Assembly (NCBI GenBank): GCA_030549495.1
Contig: JAUIRK010000926.1
Coordinates: forward strand, 186,001-250,000
Direction: 5' to 3'
From: Nectonema munidae
Lineage: Eukaryota > Nematomorpha > Nectonematoida > Nectonematidae
Length of the DNA: 64,000 nucleotides
Shown here: piece after piece, positions 26,301 to 41,300 of the stretch
Numbering within the stretch: position 1 is the stretch's first letter
How the letters are laid out: every line of letters starts with the position of its first letter
The notes under the pieces: generated by a model
What the model saw: only the letters and a program-made list of their open reading frames with translations
Databases searched by the model: none
What the model was told of the DNA's origin: nothing
Position numbers and translations under genes: made by a program

Positions 26301-29300
26301 GAAGACATTGGAAAAACTAGGTACAAAATCATAGAAATTTATTGAAGAAGTCTATAAAAAAATTTAATGTTGTGCATGAAAAATATTAAAGAACTCAACA
26401 CAGAAGAATTAGATATTTTTTATAATATGTTTTGTCTTTTTTTTTATAATTCTTCAATCCACATCTTCTTTGCTTCTCTCTCTTCGTGATTATATATATT
26501 TTTCTATCGAGTCTCACGATATCAATGACTCTTCTATTTTTTTTGCACGTATTCAGATTGCAGATATGATGTTGCAATTTCTATTTGGAAATCTAAAAGT
26601 CTCATTTTTGATTCTGCATTGGCGTAAACATATATTCTCCAAACATTTACCACAGTTATGTCTAGCATTCTTGAAATAATAGTTGTTTTTTTATTTATAT
26701 AACATTTATGCTTAGAAGACAGTCTTTGAATATTGGTGTACGGCTCAACAAAATCATGATTAGTCAAAAGATTCATGCACAAATTGTACTACAAAGAATT
26801 TCGTTTTTATTATCAAAGCGGTAATCCTCACTTCCTCTCTCAACTTTTTCATTTCTTGGTCATCTTTCAATTGACACCTTTCTTTTCTATTGGCTCGAAC
26901 TGTTCCACTCTCTCTGAACTTTTCATTCCTTACGTCTTGCAAGAGAGCAGAGGTTGTAAAAATTATCAAAATATATATAATATATTTATCTTCTCTCAAT
27001 TCTTGAGAGAAGTTGCTAAACACAACTCCAGTACCAAGAGATTCTCTTTTTTTGATTCGATTTTCCTGTATAAACATTAAAATTGAAGCAATACCCAGAG
27101 TACAAAGAGACAACTTATCGGCTTTCCTTGAATAAATTGTCTCATGAAATGATATCCATAATACTTGACAATCATTTCATCAATTGAAAGATGAGAAAAA
27201 TAACCTAATTGGATAAAATTGCCATTCAACATTTCAAGAAAAGGCTAATCTTGTGCATCCAGGCTTGAGTTCGCTCCATCATTATCAACCAGATGCAAAT
27301 AGGATTTAATTTTTTGAAAATGGTTTTGTGACATGGTTTTTCTGATAAGATCAACGAAAGTCACTCGGATCAGATCAATATGAACAAACGCTTGGTAATT
27401 CTTTTTGTAATTCAAATTTTTAATTTTGTTTACGTTATTTTTCATTTTAACGTCATCTATTTTTCTTATAATTATAGTTATCAAATGTGTATTTTTTGAT
27501 GGATAATTTTTTATATATGAAATTGTGAATTTGATCTATAAATTTCAGTTTTTTTTTGAAAATTTAAAATATCCTAATTTTGAAATTCCTATTATTCATA
27601 TTACCTTATTTTACAGATCCAGAAATTTCATAAAATTTTCAGAAACTTTTTGTTTTGTGTTATATTATCTTTTAATATAATTACTAGCTTACACTAGTAA
27701 GTAAATATCACTCATAAAAACTAAATTTATTACTTTAAAAAAAGTTTTAAATGTTTTTTCTGTCTAGCACAAAATATTAATCATTATTTCTTCAAGAATA
27801 ATATTCTTAAATTCAATAATTATTGTTGAGGAAAATTATCTTCGATCCGAGACAGCATACTTTGTTTCCTCATATGAGGACATGGGGGTTAAAACCGGAT
27901 AATTAAACTAATACAAAGAATTTTTTTGAAAAAAATTAAAAATAAACAAGCAAATGTACTCGTAATAACGAATTTTTTAAAGGAATTCCTTCTTATTATT
28001 GACTTTAATTATAACGCTTAATTTCTAACGATGCCAAAATGTTCGTGTTAAATGAAGTTTGCTTTATTTATTGCTATACAATTGTAAAGTGGTTTAAGAC
28101 AGTTCAAGATCGAATAAATTATGTAAACATGATAAAATCTTGTTATGTATTCATAAGGATTCCATAATTATCCCTATAATTTTGATTGAGCTTACTCACT
28201 GTGAAATTTTATACATAACAACATCTTTGTATCTTCTTCATATTGATTTACGAATTATTTAATTAGAAAAATCTGTGTTGTTATACGGTAGTATATATAA
28301 TATATATATCGCAATAAATAATTGCTTTTTGCAACACTTTACTCCCCATGGGTTCCATTTCGATTCGCGTACATTCTATTTTATAGAAAAGATATTAATC
28401 GTTTTATTGGTATCAATAATTCTATTATCCTCATGCAGATTACTTGGGCCGTTTCTACTCTGTAATTTACATTATGCTATAATTTTGTTTGCTTTATAAT
28501 GAGATTATACTTGATAAGTAGAACTTTTTAGTAGCATGAATTTTTATTCACATAGTTATTTAAGCTAGCTAGCTACTTTTTTCACTTCCGTAGTAAATTT
28601 TTAAGTTACTCGCTAGTTGTTGATTTGCTAGATGGATGCTCCTTTTTTACTTTTACTACATTAGTGTGAAAAATCTTCATCTATTCGACTGAATAAAATG
28701 GGGATATCATTACTTGGATATGCAATATTATTAATATATATTACAGCAACATGAGTTTTATCATGTTTTGATAAAATGTTTTAAGCTGTACTGACGGTTG
28801 GTTACAACGTTTTAAGTTAAGGCATGGTTTACGCTGAATTAATTACGAAAAACCTTTAGAGTGTAAAATTTCAAAGATTATTATTATTCAACCTGTTTCG
28901 AATGAAAACTAAAGTCATGATCAAATTTTTCCCAAAAACACTCATCAAAAGAGATATATTCTAAAAATAGGATTTTTATTTTAATTTTCAGAGTAAATCT
29001 AATGATATTTATTAGCAAAATAATCATAAGTGCAGAAGTGATGCGTAAAAAAGGTAACTGAGAAAATGGACCAAATCGGACCACAAGATGAAAACTTGTT
29101 GAGCATTTGAATAAATGATACAATTTGAAAGGCGGCAGTAAGAAGGAAAAAAGGCAAAGAAAACAGAAAAATATGTCCAAGGGCATGAAGAATTTAAGCA
29201 TAAAAAATACATGGTATAATACAAACAAATAAAAATTTGGTGTGAGAACATGTGAAATTACTTTTGAAATTGAATATGGAACAAAAAAGCTACTAATGCA

Positions 29301-32300
29301 TGAGTTCATAGAGGTAGCCGCAAAAAAGTTGATGTATTCATGTGTCTGTAAGAGTACTGTGAAAGCAATAATATTTGCCTGTTATAATTCCCTTAAAAGA
29401 GTGTTTGATAGATCGTTAAGATGAAGGATTGAATCAAAAAGATATTTTTGGAAAGATTGCGTAAAATTTATTTTAGAAATATTTTGAAAAAGGTGGTTTA
29501 TAGAACAGATTTGAATTCAAAAACACAAATAATAATAGTGGAATTTAGACATTCCACTATTTATTCCAGAATAAACAGTTAAATATAATTTTCAAGGGCA
29601 TATGAACAGATAAGAAGCGCATTTCTTTAGAATGGATATTGGTATGTGATTGTATAGCCGACGCTTTTTGAAAACGGGATTTAGCTCAAGATTTTCGATT
29701 CCAAATTATATACAAAAGAATGAGGATTAAAAGTTACGGTGTCATCAATACAAGAAGATGGAGATGACGGTGGTGGGGAATTATTTAACCCTGATGAATA
29801 AAGCAGTCATTTTGATTAGGCCGTTTAAATATTTTTTGAGTGCCATCCACTTTTTAATGGAATTGGAAGAAAAATATGATTTGTAGTATTAGCTCTTGCC
29901 GTTGATGATAGGAAAAAGGAAAAACGTTCTGGTGATTTGTAAATACTGTAGTGTTATTCGCTTTTGTTTTATATTTTATATTTTAAATAAGTTAAGTTGT
30001 TTGTGGCGTTCGCACCCATCCTTTCGGATATCGTGGCCCGCCCGGAATGCTGAGTCCAGGTCTACCTGGACTTTCCATCCCACTAAACGCCTAACGGCTC
30101 TTGTTACTGCATAGCTATACCTTGTTATATATATATTATTTTACAGCTGAGTGATCGATACTATCCTAACGCGAACGCTTCCAATTTGGGAAACAAACTT
30201 ATTGTCTAGTGATAGCTTGATTACTAACCACATAGAATCGGGTCGCCAGACTACTACCTAACCATAAAAACCTTTGAATTCTTCAGAGGAACAAAACCAG
30301 GATAAAAAACCGGCACTACGGAATGTAGCTTGTTCCTAAATAAAAGAATATGATTATTATAAAAGGTATATGCTACAAAAATAGAAGCGTTAGAAGGCAT
30401 GCAATATCTAATATATTATTAATAAATAATATTTGATACATGTTATAACGGTTAAGAAGGATATACATAATTTAGGGCATGCTAGGTTAGGAACAATCTA
30501 CCTCTGGAATTTGACTCCATCCCTAAATGTTGTCCCTAGGTATTTTAAATAAATCTTAAACCTTCTCATGTAAAAAGTTTGTTGTCGTTCTATGGTTTTT
30601 CATCGCTGCAGACTTCAACTTCTACATCAAAAAGATCAATTTGTACTATAAAACTTAAAAAAATTTCTAAAAAATGTCTTAAATGTGAAAAGTTTGTCTG
30701 TCAAATCCACAGCAAGATAATATGCGATCATTTTTTTGAATAATTTTTAACGCCATCTATTCTTTTTTTCATCAAAATTTCAGTTTTTTCGTAATTTTAG
30801 TTAAAAAAAAAGCAAAGTTTTTTCATCAAAATCAATGAATTTATTTTTTTTATTTGTCTACAAATTAATTTTTAATACCGTTTCTATAATGAAATTTTTC
30901 AAAAAACAATGTGGACAAAAATGTCCATAGTCCGTAAAACGAGGGTTAATAAAAAAACATAAAACGATTATATCCGAACTCTGCGCCAAGTATATTCAAC
31001 GTGATAACGAGTACCGCATGTGGAAATGGAGCGACGTGAGTCCAGTGTATTTACTTTTTGAGTTAGTTTAGGCTTGTGTTTCTCATAACTTTTTAAATAC
31101 TTGGAACACCTGAAAGTTGGACAACATTTAAAAATGCCTACAAAAAGGCTTGACAGTAGCAAGCAACAATTCTTATAATGCAAAAGTTTAGATGGTTTAT
31201 TTAAATAAAATTTTGAGTTTTGTATTTTAATGTTTATTATTTTTAAAAGAACAAAAAGAATAGGTAGTGTCTTAAGTATGTGTCAAAAATTTAGGAGTCT
31301 TATTTGAGAATTTGATGGGCACATTAATTGAGAAACACTGGTTTAGACTTTAAGCAGGGTTTGGCATGCTTTATTCTCTTATTTGGGTGCTAAAATAATT
31401 GTATTATTAAGTTTTCAGCCTTTCCATGTCTTATTGGAACTTTTAAGGGGCTTTTAAATTAACTTGTACTAGGCACTTCACAGGTTAGTGAAATATATAA
31501 GGATGCGGGTTGTATTGTCCTATATATCAATAATATAATAAACCGTGTTTTCGGTAATCAGTTGATTCATTTTTTATATCCTTTAACCTGTTAATTTTTG
31601 GGAAATTTTGAGTCCATAGATTTACACAAAAATAGTTCGATAAGAAAAATGAAAAAATCAAACGCAATTTTATTAGATTATTATAATTATAAATTCCAGA
31701 AGATGAAAATACAATTTGGGCAATGCCGTTTATAAAAAGACATGATATAAGTACGCAAGACATTGCATTACAGTAGTTTTAATTTTATTATCATTTGCTA
31801 AAGGTTATGCGAGTTGAATTAATCGATGGATTAGGGTTCCGTTACTGTGCATTAGTTAGTCATCTCATTATCCACCGGTTAATAAAATTGCTTAATTTTC
31901 AACGATTACCATTTCTAGTAATAATGAAGTAACTAAATAATATCACAAATCATTTGCAAACTAGTTTGTAAAAAGAATATGTAAACATTCAAATGATATT
32001 TCGTGTGCCCCCCCCCCCCTGTTTTTTATAGTTAATTGGTTAAAGTGAATTTGATAAAATGATATAGTGTAACAGTGAGGTTAAATCTATTTGAAAGATG
32101 ACAGTTTGTTGTAACATCATATTTTTTGACCAAGATCCATTCCTGATGTAGACATATACTTATTCTATATTCATAATTTGCTTCTATTTAGCTTATGTGA
32201 TTCTTCTCTACGTCGTAATCTAATATATGATAAATTAGGTTTCAAGCTACGGACTTATTTAAAATTAAGGTTTTGCTTTATGTATAGATAAGATGCTGAG

Positions 32301-35300
32301 AAAATAATGATAAATTACTGCTAAGAAAAGGATCACTTCTGTTTTGAGTTTCCTATTTTAGAAAAAAAGATACTTCTATCTCTTTTAAATATTTGGATTA
32401 CTCCTCCGCTCGCTCTGTGACCTGGAAATATTTTTTTACTAGAGAGTGCAAAAATATGTACCAAAATATCCGAAAACTAAAATCTTCGCTATCAAAATCC
32501 CTGAAAATTTGAGCCACTGCTACCTTAGTTTTCGTGGATTTTGACTAGATAAGGAAATTTTTATTATTGCTCCAAATTTCATTGTAGTGTGTTTATTTGT
32601 TTTGCTAATGAAAACTTTGACCAGTTTTTCGATAGCATTTTTTGAAACTATGTTTTGTGCTTATGCATAATCGTATAATGATTACAACTGTGTTGTTTCA
32701 TTACCTTGCTATTCCATATTTTCAGACGTCTAAGCGCGCTAAGCTTCTCTCGCTGGAAGCAAATAAATCTAAAATCTCTAAAGTGAATTTTAAGTATTTG
32801 ATCTCCATAAATATAACTTTTATATTTGTTATGGGGAGATGGTTCCAACCGCCTGTTCCAGAGTTTATGCAACCTCTGGCTCCATGTTTACTCCCACTTT
32901 CAATTATTTTTAACTAAAGGGAAGAATTTCAAGTCAAAATGATAAAATTCATAAATTAGCATGAAGAGCATCCATCGCGTTTGGTATGAAATGGCAATGC
33001 TTGTGCTGCTGACACAACTTCGTAGAGTTTGTTGTTTAGGCTTGACGCTATGTCGCAAATTTAGTTGATGCATTTCTTACTCTTTCATTTGCTGCTTGAT
33101 TAACTCTTGCAAATAATTTTAATTTTCTTCTTCTTTGTATCCTTTTGAGTGGATGGATGATGATGCTGATGCTGACTTTGATGAGGAACAAACTTTCATC
33201 TCTTTTTGTGAAATTAAAAAGTTTAAAGATGATTACTCAATCTTATTCATAGATTTTGATAGGGACTACTGATACGACGCCTATTTATATTATTCATGAT
33301 CTTAGTTGCAAAAGTTAATCAGAATTTTCAGCAAGTCGATTTTTTCCTTTCTTCAAAACTATGTTTATTATTTCGTGATGAGAAAGGAAGATACAGATTG
33401 ATCAATCAAAACGGTAAACACTCGTTAATACATGGCTTGGGTTCTTTCTACAAATATAGAGAGAGTAACAGAGATTCAAGACTTAAACGGTTAACAATCA
33501 GAGTCGACTTTATGAAAATATGATCTTTTGCGCTTATAAATTCTTTTTAATAAATAACTTCTGATTATTCTGGTCTTTAACTGGTTAAAGTTTAACCCGT
33601 TAACGACCAGAATAAACAAACGATGTCTAATGTAAAGCAGAAGATTTGTATTAAAAAGCATTAGCAAGCTCAGACGATTATATTTTTTCCTAGTCGACAT
33701 ATGTCGACTCTGATCGATAATAATCGGTTAGAAGATAAAAAGTTTAATCATTTGAGTATATGAGAGTTAGGAGTTTCCAGCATTTGATTTGAGATATTTG
33801 AAAATATATAAAATTAAGTTTTTTGAAAAAAAAATAAGCATTAAGCAGCATTGATTTTAAAATACTTTTCATTTACTGATCAAAAGGTTTATGTCAGTTT
33901 TAACTGACAATGAGAAGAATAAAAAACTAAAAATAAGTAAATAAAATAATAGATTTAAAAAAATAAAAAATAGAAAAAAACTGAGAATAAGTTTTTTTTT
34001 AATTTATTACTACCTTTTGAATATTGTCAATATTAATTGTAAGTTTAAACTGACGTTGGAAAGAAATGCGTTAGCAAAGTAATGTAGGCTTGAGATCAAA
34101 GAAAACACAAAGAGTGACATATGTGACTATATGGATTCGTTCAAAGCACTGACAACTGAAAGAGGTGACAAATTTGTTCGTTCCTTAAATAATCTTTACG
34201 TAATATTTTCTGTAAAGATTGGAATTTGGTAATAAAGGCATTTTGATGTAGTTTTTTATTTATTTTTCATTACAAGTTTTCATTTTTTGTATTTAGTCTG
34301 CAGCTTTGTCGTTCATAAAAGATGTCATGAATTCGTCACATTCAAGTGTCCTGGAGCTGACAAAGGAGCCGATTCAGATGTATAATTTGTTTCATTTTTC
34401 AATCGAAAAAATTTTTTTACTCGAAATTTATAAAAATCAAACTTCCGTTAAAATAGAACATACGGCTATTCATAGAAGCTAGATAAAAATGATCTACAAT
34501 TCGATTCTAATATTAAATCTAAATGTTTTGCTAATAAAATATTTTGTTTTCTTATGCTTTAATAAGAACTTACTTTCAAAATTTTATCATGGTCATGAAT
34601 TTAAACTAAACATTTATTTGATTCTTTTGATAAAATAATGAAAAAATAGGATCTAAAAATATTAAATTGTTTAGTTTTTGTCTTTCCTATATATCTTCAT
34701 TTTCGATATTATGCATGAAAGATTTTACTTCTTTAGCTCAGCTGTCTGGGATGAATCGGATGTGAGAGACCTGAGACCTCTATCCAAAAAGTAACTTGGG
34801 TATGGAAAGTTTTTAAGACATTAAATAGGAGAGATGATGTAGGATACTCGCATGAAGGATATGTTTGTTATAAATATGTTATATGCGAATAGTTAGCCGA
34901 TGAGGTCCAAACAGTTCGAAACCGGCCTTGGAGTGCCTTGCCTTGTGATAACAACAATCAAATTTGCTAATTACTCGCATTCATCCTATATAACATATAA
35001 CAGACATTAAATTCGATTATGGGCGGGTAAGAAAAGTAAGATTATTTCAAGAACGCGTTGCTCTTAGACGGCTGTCAACATCCAATGATTGTGAAGGGCC
35101 AGCACCTTCTTCTCGTCCCACTAATAATTTCACGATTGAGCATAGTTTTAGAGCTTAATTGTTTACTTACATTCGATGGGGGCGTGAGTAGGGTTGGTTA
35201 GATGCTGTATTTGATAACTCAATGTCTTGGGTTGGATGCCGCATGAAGCTTGGTTTGCTTATGCTTCGATACAAGCGGTGCAATTGTGACACATTTTTTA

Positions 35301-38300
35301 TATAACTTTTATAAAATTGAAAATATTAACCTAAAATCTTTGCCCGTTAAAATCATTCAAAAATTCGATGCCCCTCTCGTAATTTTATTGTGCTCCTCTG
35401 CACAATCTACAAATTTCTCAAAACATGGAAAACGCAACTTACATAACAATTCTCATGTTTTCCCATTTTATCCTGAATTTATTATCCCCAAGTTAAAAAG
35501 AATATTTTAGATCAGACTTCTACCACCTAGAGCACAGTGCCCATTTTGGGCCCTGTAAAAAAATAAATTGAGCACTATTACATTTCATCAGACTTCAAAA
35601 CGTAAAACATTTTGAATTGAAGGAAAACAAATATCTCACTAATGTACTTACATTTTAAAATATTTTAACATCGATTACAAAAAATTAACCAATAAATAAA
35701 AAATTTAAGGCCCTAAAGTTAATATTAATAAAATTTTGGGCCCATATATAAAAAAAGGTTCAAAAATTCTGCTCTAGACAATTCTCTCTCCTCAGTATTT
35801 TCTTCAAAATAGACTTTTTCTAAATACATAGAATTTTTTAATTAAATCTCTTTGTCACATATAAAAATGATAAGATTATTATATTTATTCTTAATAAATA
35901 TCTATTTATATGAATCCATCATGTCAATTCCTTTTTAGTTTTCTTAATTAATTTTCGTATGATAACTCAGTATATATGTAGGAATGTGTATATCTAAAAA
36001 TCATCTTATTGATTAATATAGTTGATAATAAAGGTTAGTCGCGGTACTACTTTCATAGATTTTCAATGTTTCGCCAAATGAATTTATCAGTTTACGCTCT
36101 AATCAGTTTTCTTCACAACACACATCTTCCTGTGTTGCTAACGGTGTATGGTGATTAAATATAATAATGACTATTAAAACTTTTTTTCATGCTTATATCA
36201 ATTTATTTCTATGTCAAACACAATCTCTGCTCATCAACACAAATTAGGAAAATTGATCGCAAACCTTCAAATCTATTTTTAAAACAATCATAATTTTTTC
36301 TCTATTAATTTCAATTTATATTCCAGGATGAGAAGTGATAAAATAAGAAGCCGTTGTATAGTAAATGGAATAAATATAGTTTTAGAAAAGCGTAGAAATA
36401 ATCCTCGAAAAAGGGATTTAGATGCTTTCGCCATGAAAAAATAAGAGATCAAAAGAAAAGAGTTTAAACGGTAATGTGAAAAGAAATACGGAATCAAGGC
36501 GAAGAGCAAATTAGAGAAAAGTGGGAATGAAAATTCAGTAAATGGTTTAAAATATTTTTTTATATGTGTAATTCTTTTTTTTAATATTTTTTATATTTTA
36601 TGTAACTGAAATTTAAAATTGCGAAGCCCACCCAGTTAAAATTTTTAAATAACTATAAAAAAATTATTTTATGACTCTTATTTGTAAAAGATGTGTAATT
36701 CAATATGTATCTTCTCTCAACAAAAAATCAAATATTTTCAAACTCAAAAAAAAATTAGTTTTTAAGTCGAACATAAAAATAAAACTATTTAAAACTTGAA
36801 AAAATTTCACTTGAACTTGTGAAAATAATGCGACTTTAAAGCATTAATCTTTTTAATAAGTTTTTCTGATATATTTTTTATACAAACCAAAAGCTCGTGA
36901 ATAATGCCATGACATTGCCTGTATATACATACATACCTTTATAAACAGTTTAATATGTTAAAAATGATCTATAAGGGCCGTCTTTATTCAAGACTAAAAA
37001 TAAAAGGTTTGTTCATTATTTAAAGTTCATGTAAAATATTATCTTCGATACACTTTAAGAAGAAAAGATTTTTTAACACAAAACTCTCAAATTGAAATAG
37101 CTTTCAGATATAGAACGGTGAAAATTGAATCAAATTTTATTACACACAAAGTGAAAATATTATGTAAAGTCGATTATATGATCTGAAAAATGTTATCATG
37201 ATCTCCTACCGATGTTAATTACTTTTAATGGAGGCAGTATTTATAATATTTTTCTTCTTTGGATATAGGATATTCGAACAAAGCACAAATTCAAAAGTCA
37301 CACCTTTGTCAGTCCTACCTTCTGTGATCACTGCGGATCCTTATTATATGGATTAATTCATCAAGGAATGAAATGTGATTGTATGTATTTTAATTATTAT
37401 TTTTATTATTATTTTCCTTTTTTCTATTCCAGTCATGCAATATTTAGAGAATTTAGTCTAAAACTGCCTCCTGTGTAGGTCGATTTAAAGCGACTAATAC
37501 ACAAATCTATGCTGAATTGCTTGTAGCCAAAGTTAGGGTATATACAGGCAGAGCCTTTGGCCCATCTTTTTGAGATTTGGTATTGATTATAGACAGACAC
37601 ATTAATACTTTCACCTTTTTTATGTTCTAATAAGCAGAGATGAAAATTCAAGTAGCAAGTAAAGGGCGACCGCGTTCTTAAAGTCATTCAAGGGTGTTAG
37701 AAAACTTTCCCCCATCACACTATTCAATTTTAAAAAAAGTGTTTTTTTATTTATGATCTGTCATTTTTGTCTTCTTTCTATTACATGTATATATAAAAGA
37801 GGCAAATTAATTTACACTATTTTTTTCAATATTTCATTTATTTTTAAATTTAAAATAAAATTTGTCAAATTAATCAACACGTTTCAAAAAAAGGTCAATC
37901 TATGTGTATACTAGGCAACTGTGCAGTCACAACATGGTTTAGACACTCAGTGCCAATCATGAAACCCTACCCGTCCAGCAAAACACTTGGCGTTAGTAAC
38001 ACACTTGTTCTGCGGGTGCAGAGTAGTCCACCCACAGAGGTCACTAATTGTACACAAAATGAATATTCTATATAAATTATAGTATTTGACTGTCGCCAAT
38101 CCGGCATCATTGGGACTTGGAGCGTGTCGGATTATCCATGTATTGCACTATAATACACCATACTTTCAAATTAACTAATCACCATATCTTGAATTTAAAA
38201 ATGTCAATTTTACTTAGAAACTTTTATTTGGCTAGAATTTTTTGTAAAATTTTTAGTTTAAACTTTTCTATTTACTTTTTATCTTTATTCTTTAAAAAAA

Positions 38301-41300
38301 AACTCTCATGATTTTAGAGACAAAATCATTGCCGAATTAGTGGTGGTCAACCTTACTAAATTATTCGCTTCTTTCCTTATTAAGCCTAAATTAAATCAAT
38401 AAGGATATATGGATAAATGGGGCGTGAGTATGGTTGGTTAGATGCTGGATTCGATAACTCAATGTCTTGGGTTCGATCCTACATCAAGCTTGCTTTCCTC
38501 ATAGTCGATACAAGCGGCGCAATTGTGCCTTTTTGATGAAAACACCCCACGGTACCATTACCATTACCATGTAAAGATTGAAATATGCGATTATTTAAGT
38601 TTAAACTTGAATACTATTAGATGTAAAATCACACCAGTTTAAAACTTTAAAAATCAAAGCATTCAAATATTTTATTCTTTTCGATTTTTTATAAAAGAAT
38701 AAGGAGTAGATTTTTTACCGATTCCTAAATCCCTTGAAAAAGTTTAACTCGAGACTGATCTTTCCAGACTTCTTACTCTTAATTCAGACTACCTACATCT
38801 CCTTTGCGAGCCGTATCTTCTTGATAAAAACTCTCGGTGATGACCAATCTATTTTTTGAATACTTCTATTTTCCCAAATTTTAAATCAATTGCATATTGA
38901 TTGTTTAAATTTTGCAAAGCATTAATGAACGAACGCTAAATATGATTTTTCTTATTTATATTTAAAATGAATCTCAAAAATCCAAAAATATAGTTAGCTC
39001 AATGTTCTTTTATTTAAAGACAACTCATAATACAACTCATTCTTTGAAAAGGGTGTCCTTCTTTTCAGTATCTTCATTCATCCTGTATATTTAACATAAC
39101 CAAGTTATTTACACGTATTTTTTGCGTACTCTCTTTAAATATCGGCCCTTTGATTCCAATTTTATATTTAGACTATAAAAAAACTCGATTTGAAGTCATA
39201 TTCTTAAATTTTGTAATGTGTTTTTATATAATGATTAGACGCATAATGTTAATTAGTGAAATCGCTAGCGTGCAAATTTTTCTATAGCTGATGCTTTTTT
39301 TCAGCCACTTCAATAATGAATTTGGGTAGAGGGCATACTGTACTTAATTTACCCTTTTTGTGACTGGATCAATGAAACAAGTGACAGTAAACTTCCTTAT
39401 TTATCCAGTGTATTGAAAAATTACGCCTTTTGTTTATGATCGCCGAGACATTGCATAGGTTAGGTAGAGACGCATTTTTGGTCGAAAATATTATTTGTGA
39501 AAGAGAACGCTTTCCTGAATCGATAATATATTTTATCTATTCTCTTAACTTATTCAGCGTAGCTTTGTGTAATGAAGAACTTGGGCTAAAATGTGCTATA
39601 TTGTGTTTTAATCATTTTTTCAATAATAGTAATTCCTTTAATTTTTGTAGCATGTGATATGAATGTCCATCAAAGATGCATCGCAAGTGTTCCTAACTTA
39701 TGTGGAGCTGATCATACAGAGAGGCGTGGACGAATTTCTTTAAAAGTCACTCACAAAAATGATATTTTATCCATCACAGGTAGCTTCTAAATTTGATTAC
39801 TGCTTCATTATTCCAACGATAAATGAGTGGAATGTTTTCAAGTGCGGGATGCGCGTAACTTGATTCCTATGGATCCCAATGGTCTTTCAGATCCTTACGT
39901 TAAAATCAAACTAATTCCACCCATGCCAAGAGACGTCAAGAAAAAAACTCGAACACTACGCTCAACTCTTAATCCCGTTTGGAATGAAAAATTTCAATTG
40001 TAAGGCCTTCTTTTTTCTTTGTATTTTTCAATTTTACCCATTTTCCCCTATTTAAATAAAGCTCTGGGTTTAACTAAGACATTTATTGAATGAAAACTTT
40101 ATTTTTATTTAAAAAACTATTTAATATGAGCCCGATTTTTCTTTAGATCAAGGTTTTAAAAAGATTGACATTCTTTTGATTAAGATACTAATTTAAACAT
40201 TTTCATATTCATCAGATAAATGAAAGAAGAAACACCAAGTAATGAAAAGATGGCGCAATTGATAACATTTAACCTAAAGTTCGAAATCATTACTATCGTT
40301 GATCATAATATTTTTGAGTGAAGTTATTAATCCTTTTTTGATATTATTGAAAGATGAAATGATTTTTACAACGATGGAACAAACTTGGATGAATGTGATG
40401 AGCAGAAAAATGTAATCATAAAAAATGAAATAAAAAAACTTTTCAAGCAATTCAACTTTTTCTACCACGTATTAGCTACACTCCAGTGATGATATTTTTT
40501 AAACCATTTGCATTACATTGAATTCAATTTTTACACTATGCATGGCTTTGTGTTTTTTCATTCTCTAATATCATATAATTATTTTAATGTTTTGTTTTTG
40601 GAGGAATTAGCGTACCATATAACTGAACAATTTTAAAATTGTAGGTCTACAAATTTAAACTCAACCTTGAGACAAATTAATTGATATTATAAATAAATAA
40701 GGTAAGTAACTTCTATGTATTTCTTTCTTCTCTTCTTCCCTCTGTTTTCTTTGAATATGCAATTTTATATAGTTTTTTTGTGTGTAAAATTTGGCTAAAA
40801 TCTATTTAAAATGAATTTTGGAAACCTTTCGTGCTTGTTTCGGTGAGGGTAACAATATTCTTAAAATCTGAGAAAATTAGTTCATGGAGGAAATTTGAAA
40901 TAATTTAATAGAGATAAAATAAACAAGAATATAAATTTTTTTTAATAATTTTACACATATAATAAGCAAAGATTGATGAAATTAATAGCCTATGAGAAAA
41001 TTTGTCAGGGGGCAAATTGTCTATGGGGCGAATTATCTATGGGACGAAATGTCTGTCGACCGTTAGTTTAAATAATTTTTTAATTATAAGGGTTGACTAC
41101 TTAAACGTTGGCTTTTGCTGCTTATAAAAACTTGAAAATATCAAATAAACTCTAATTCTTTATGCTTCCTATTATTCTGAGAACAGACGGTTCCATTTTA
41201 ATAAAATAGTGAAAATTTTTTATTAGTTTATTTTGTTTCCTTTCTCTCTTATGTTAATTATGTAGCAAATTTTTCAATTTTGAGTAAAAGGTAAGGTGCA

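Noticed and set aside
26775-27080. 101-codon plus-strand open frame
   Set aside because: Antisense shadow of the piggyBac transposase remnant.
28884-29309. 141-codon minus-strand open frame
   Set aside because: Very rich in Phe, Leu, Ser and Ile with no family motif, in AT-rich intron, and overlapped by another frame; best explained by chance.
38419-38570. Possible tRNA gene
   Set aside because: Box A and B are present but the cloverleaf cannot close and other copies share a non-tRNA body, so it is a SINE.
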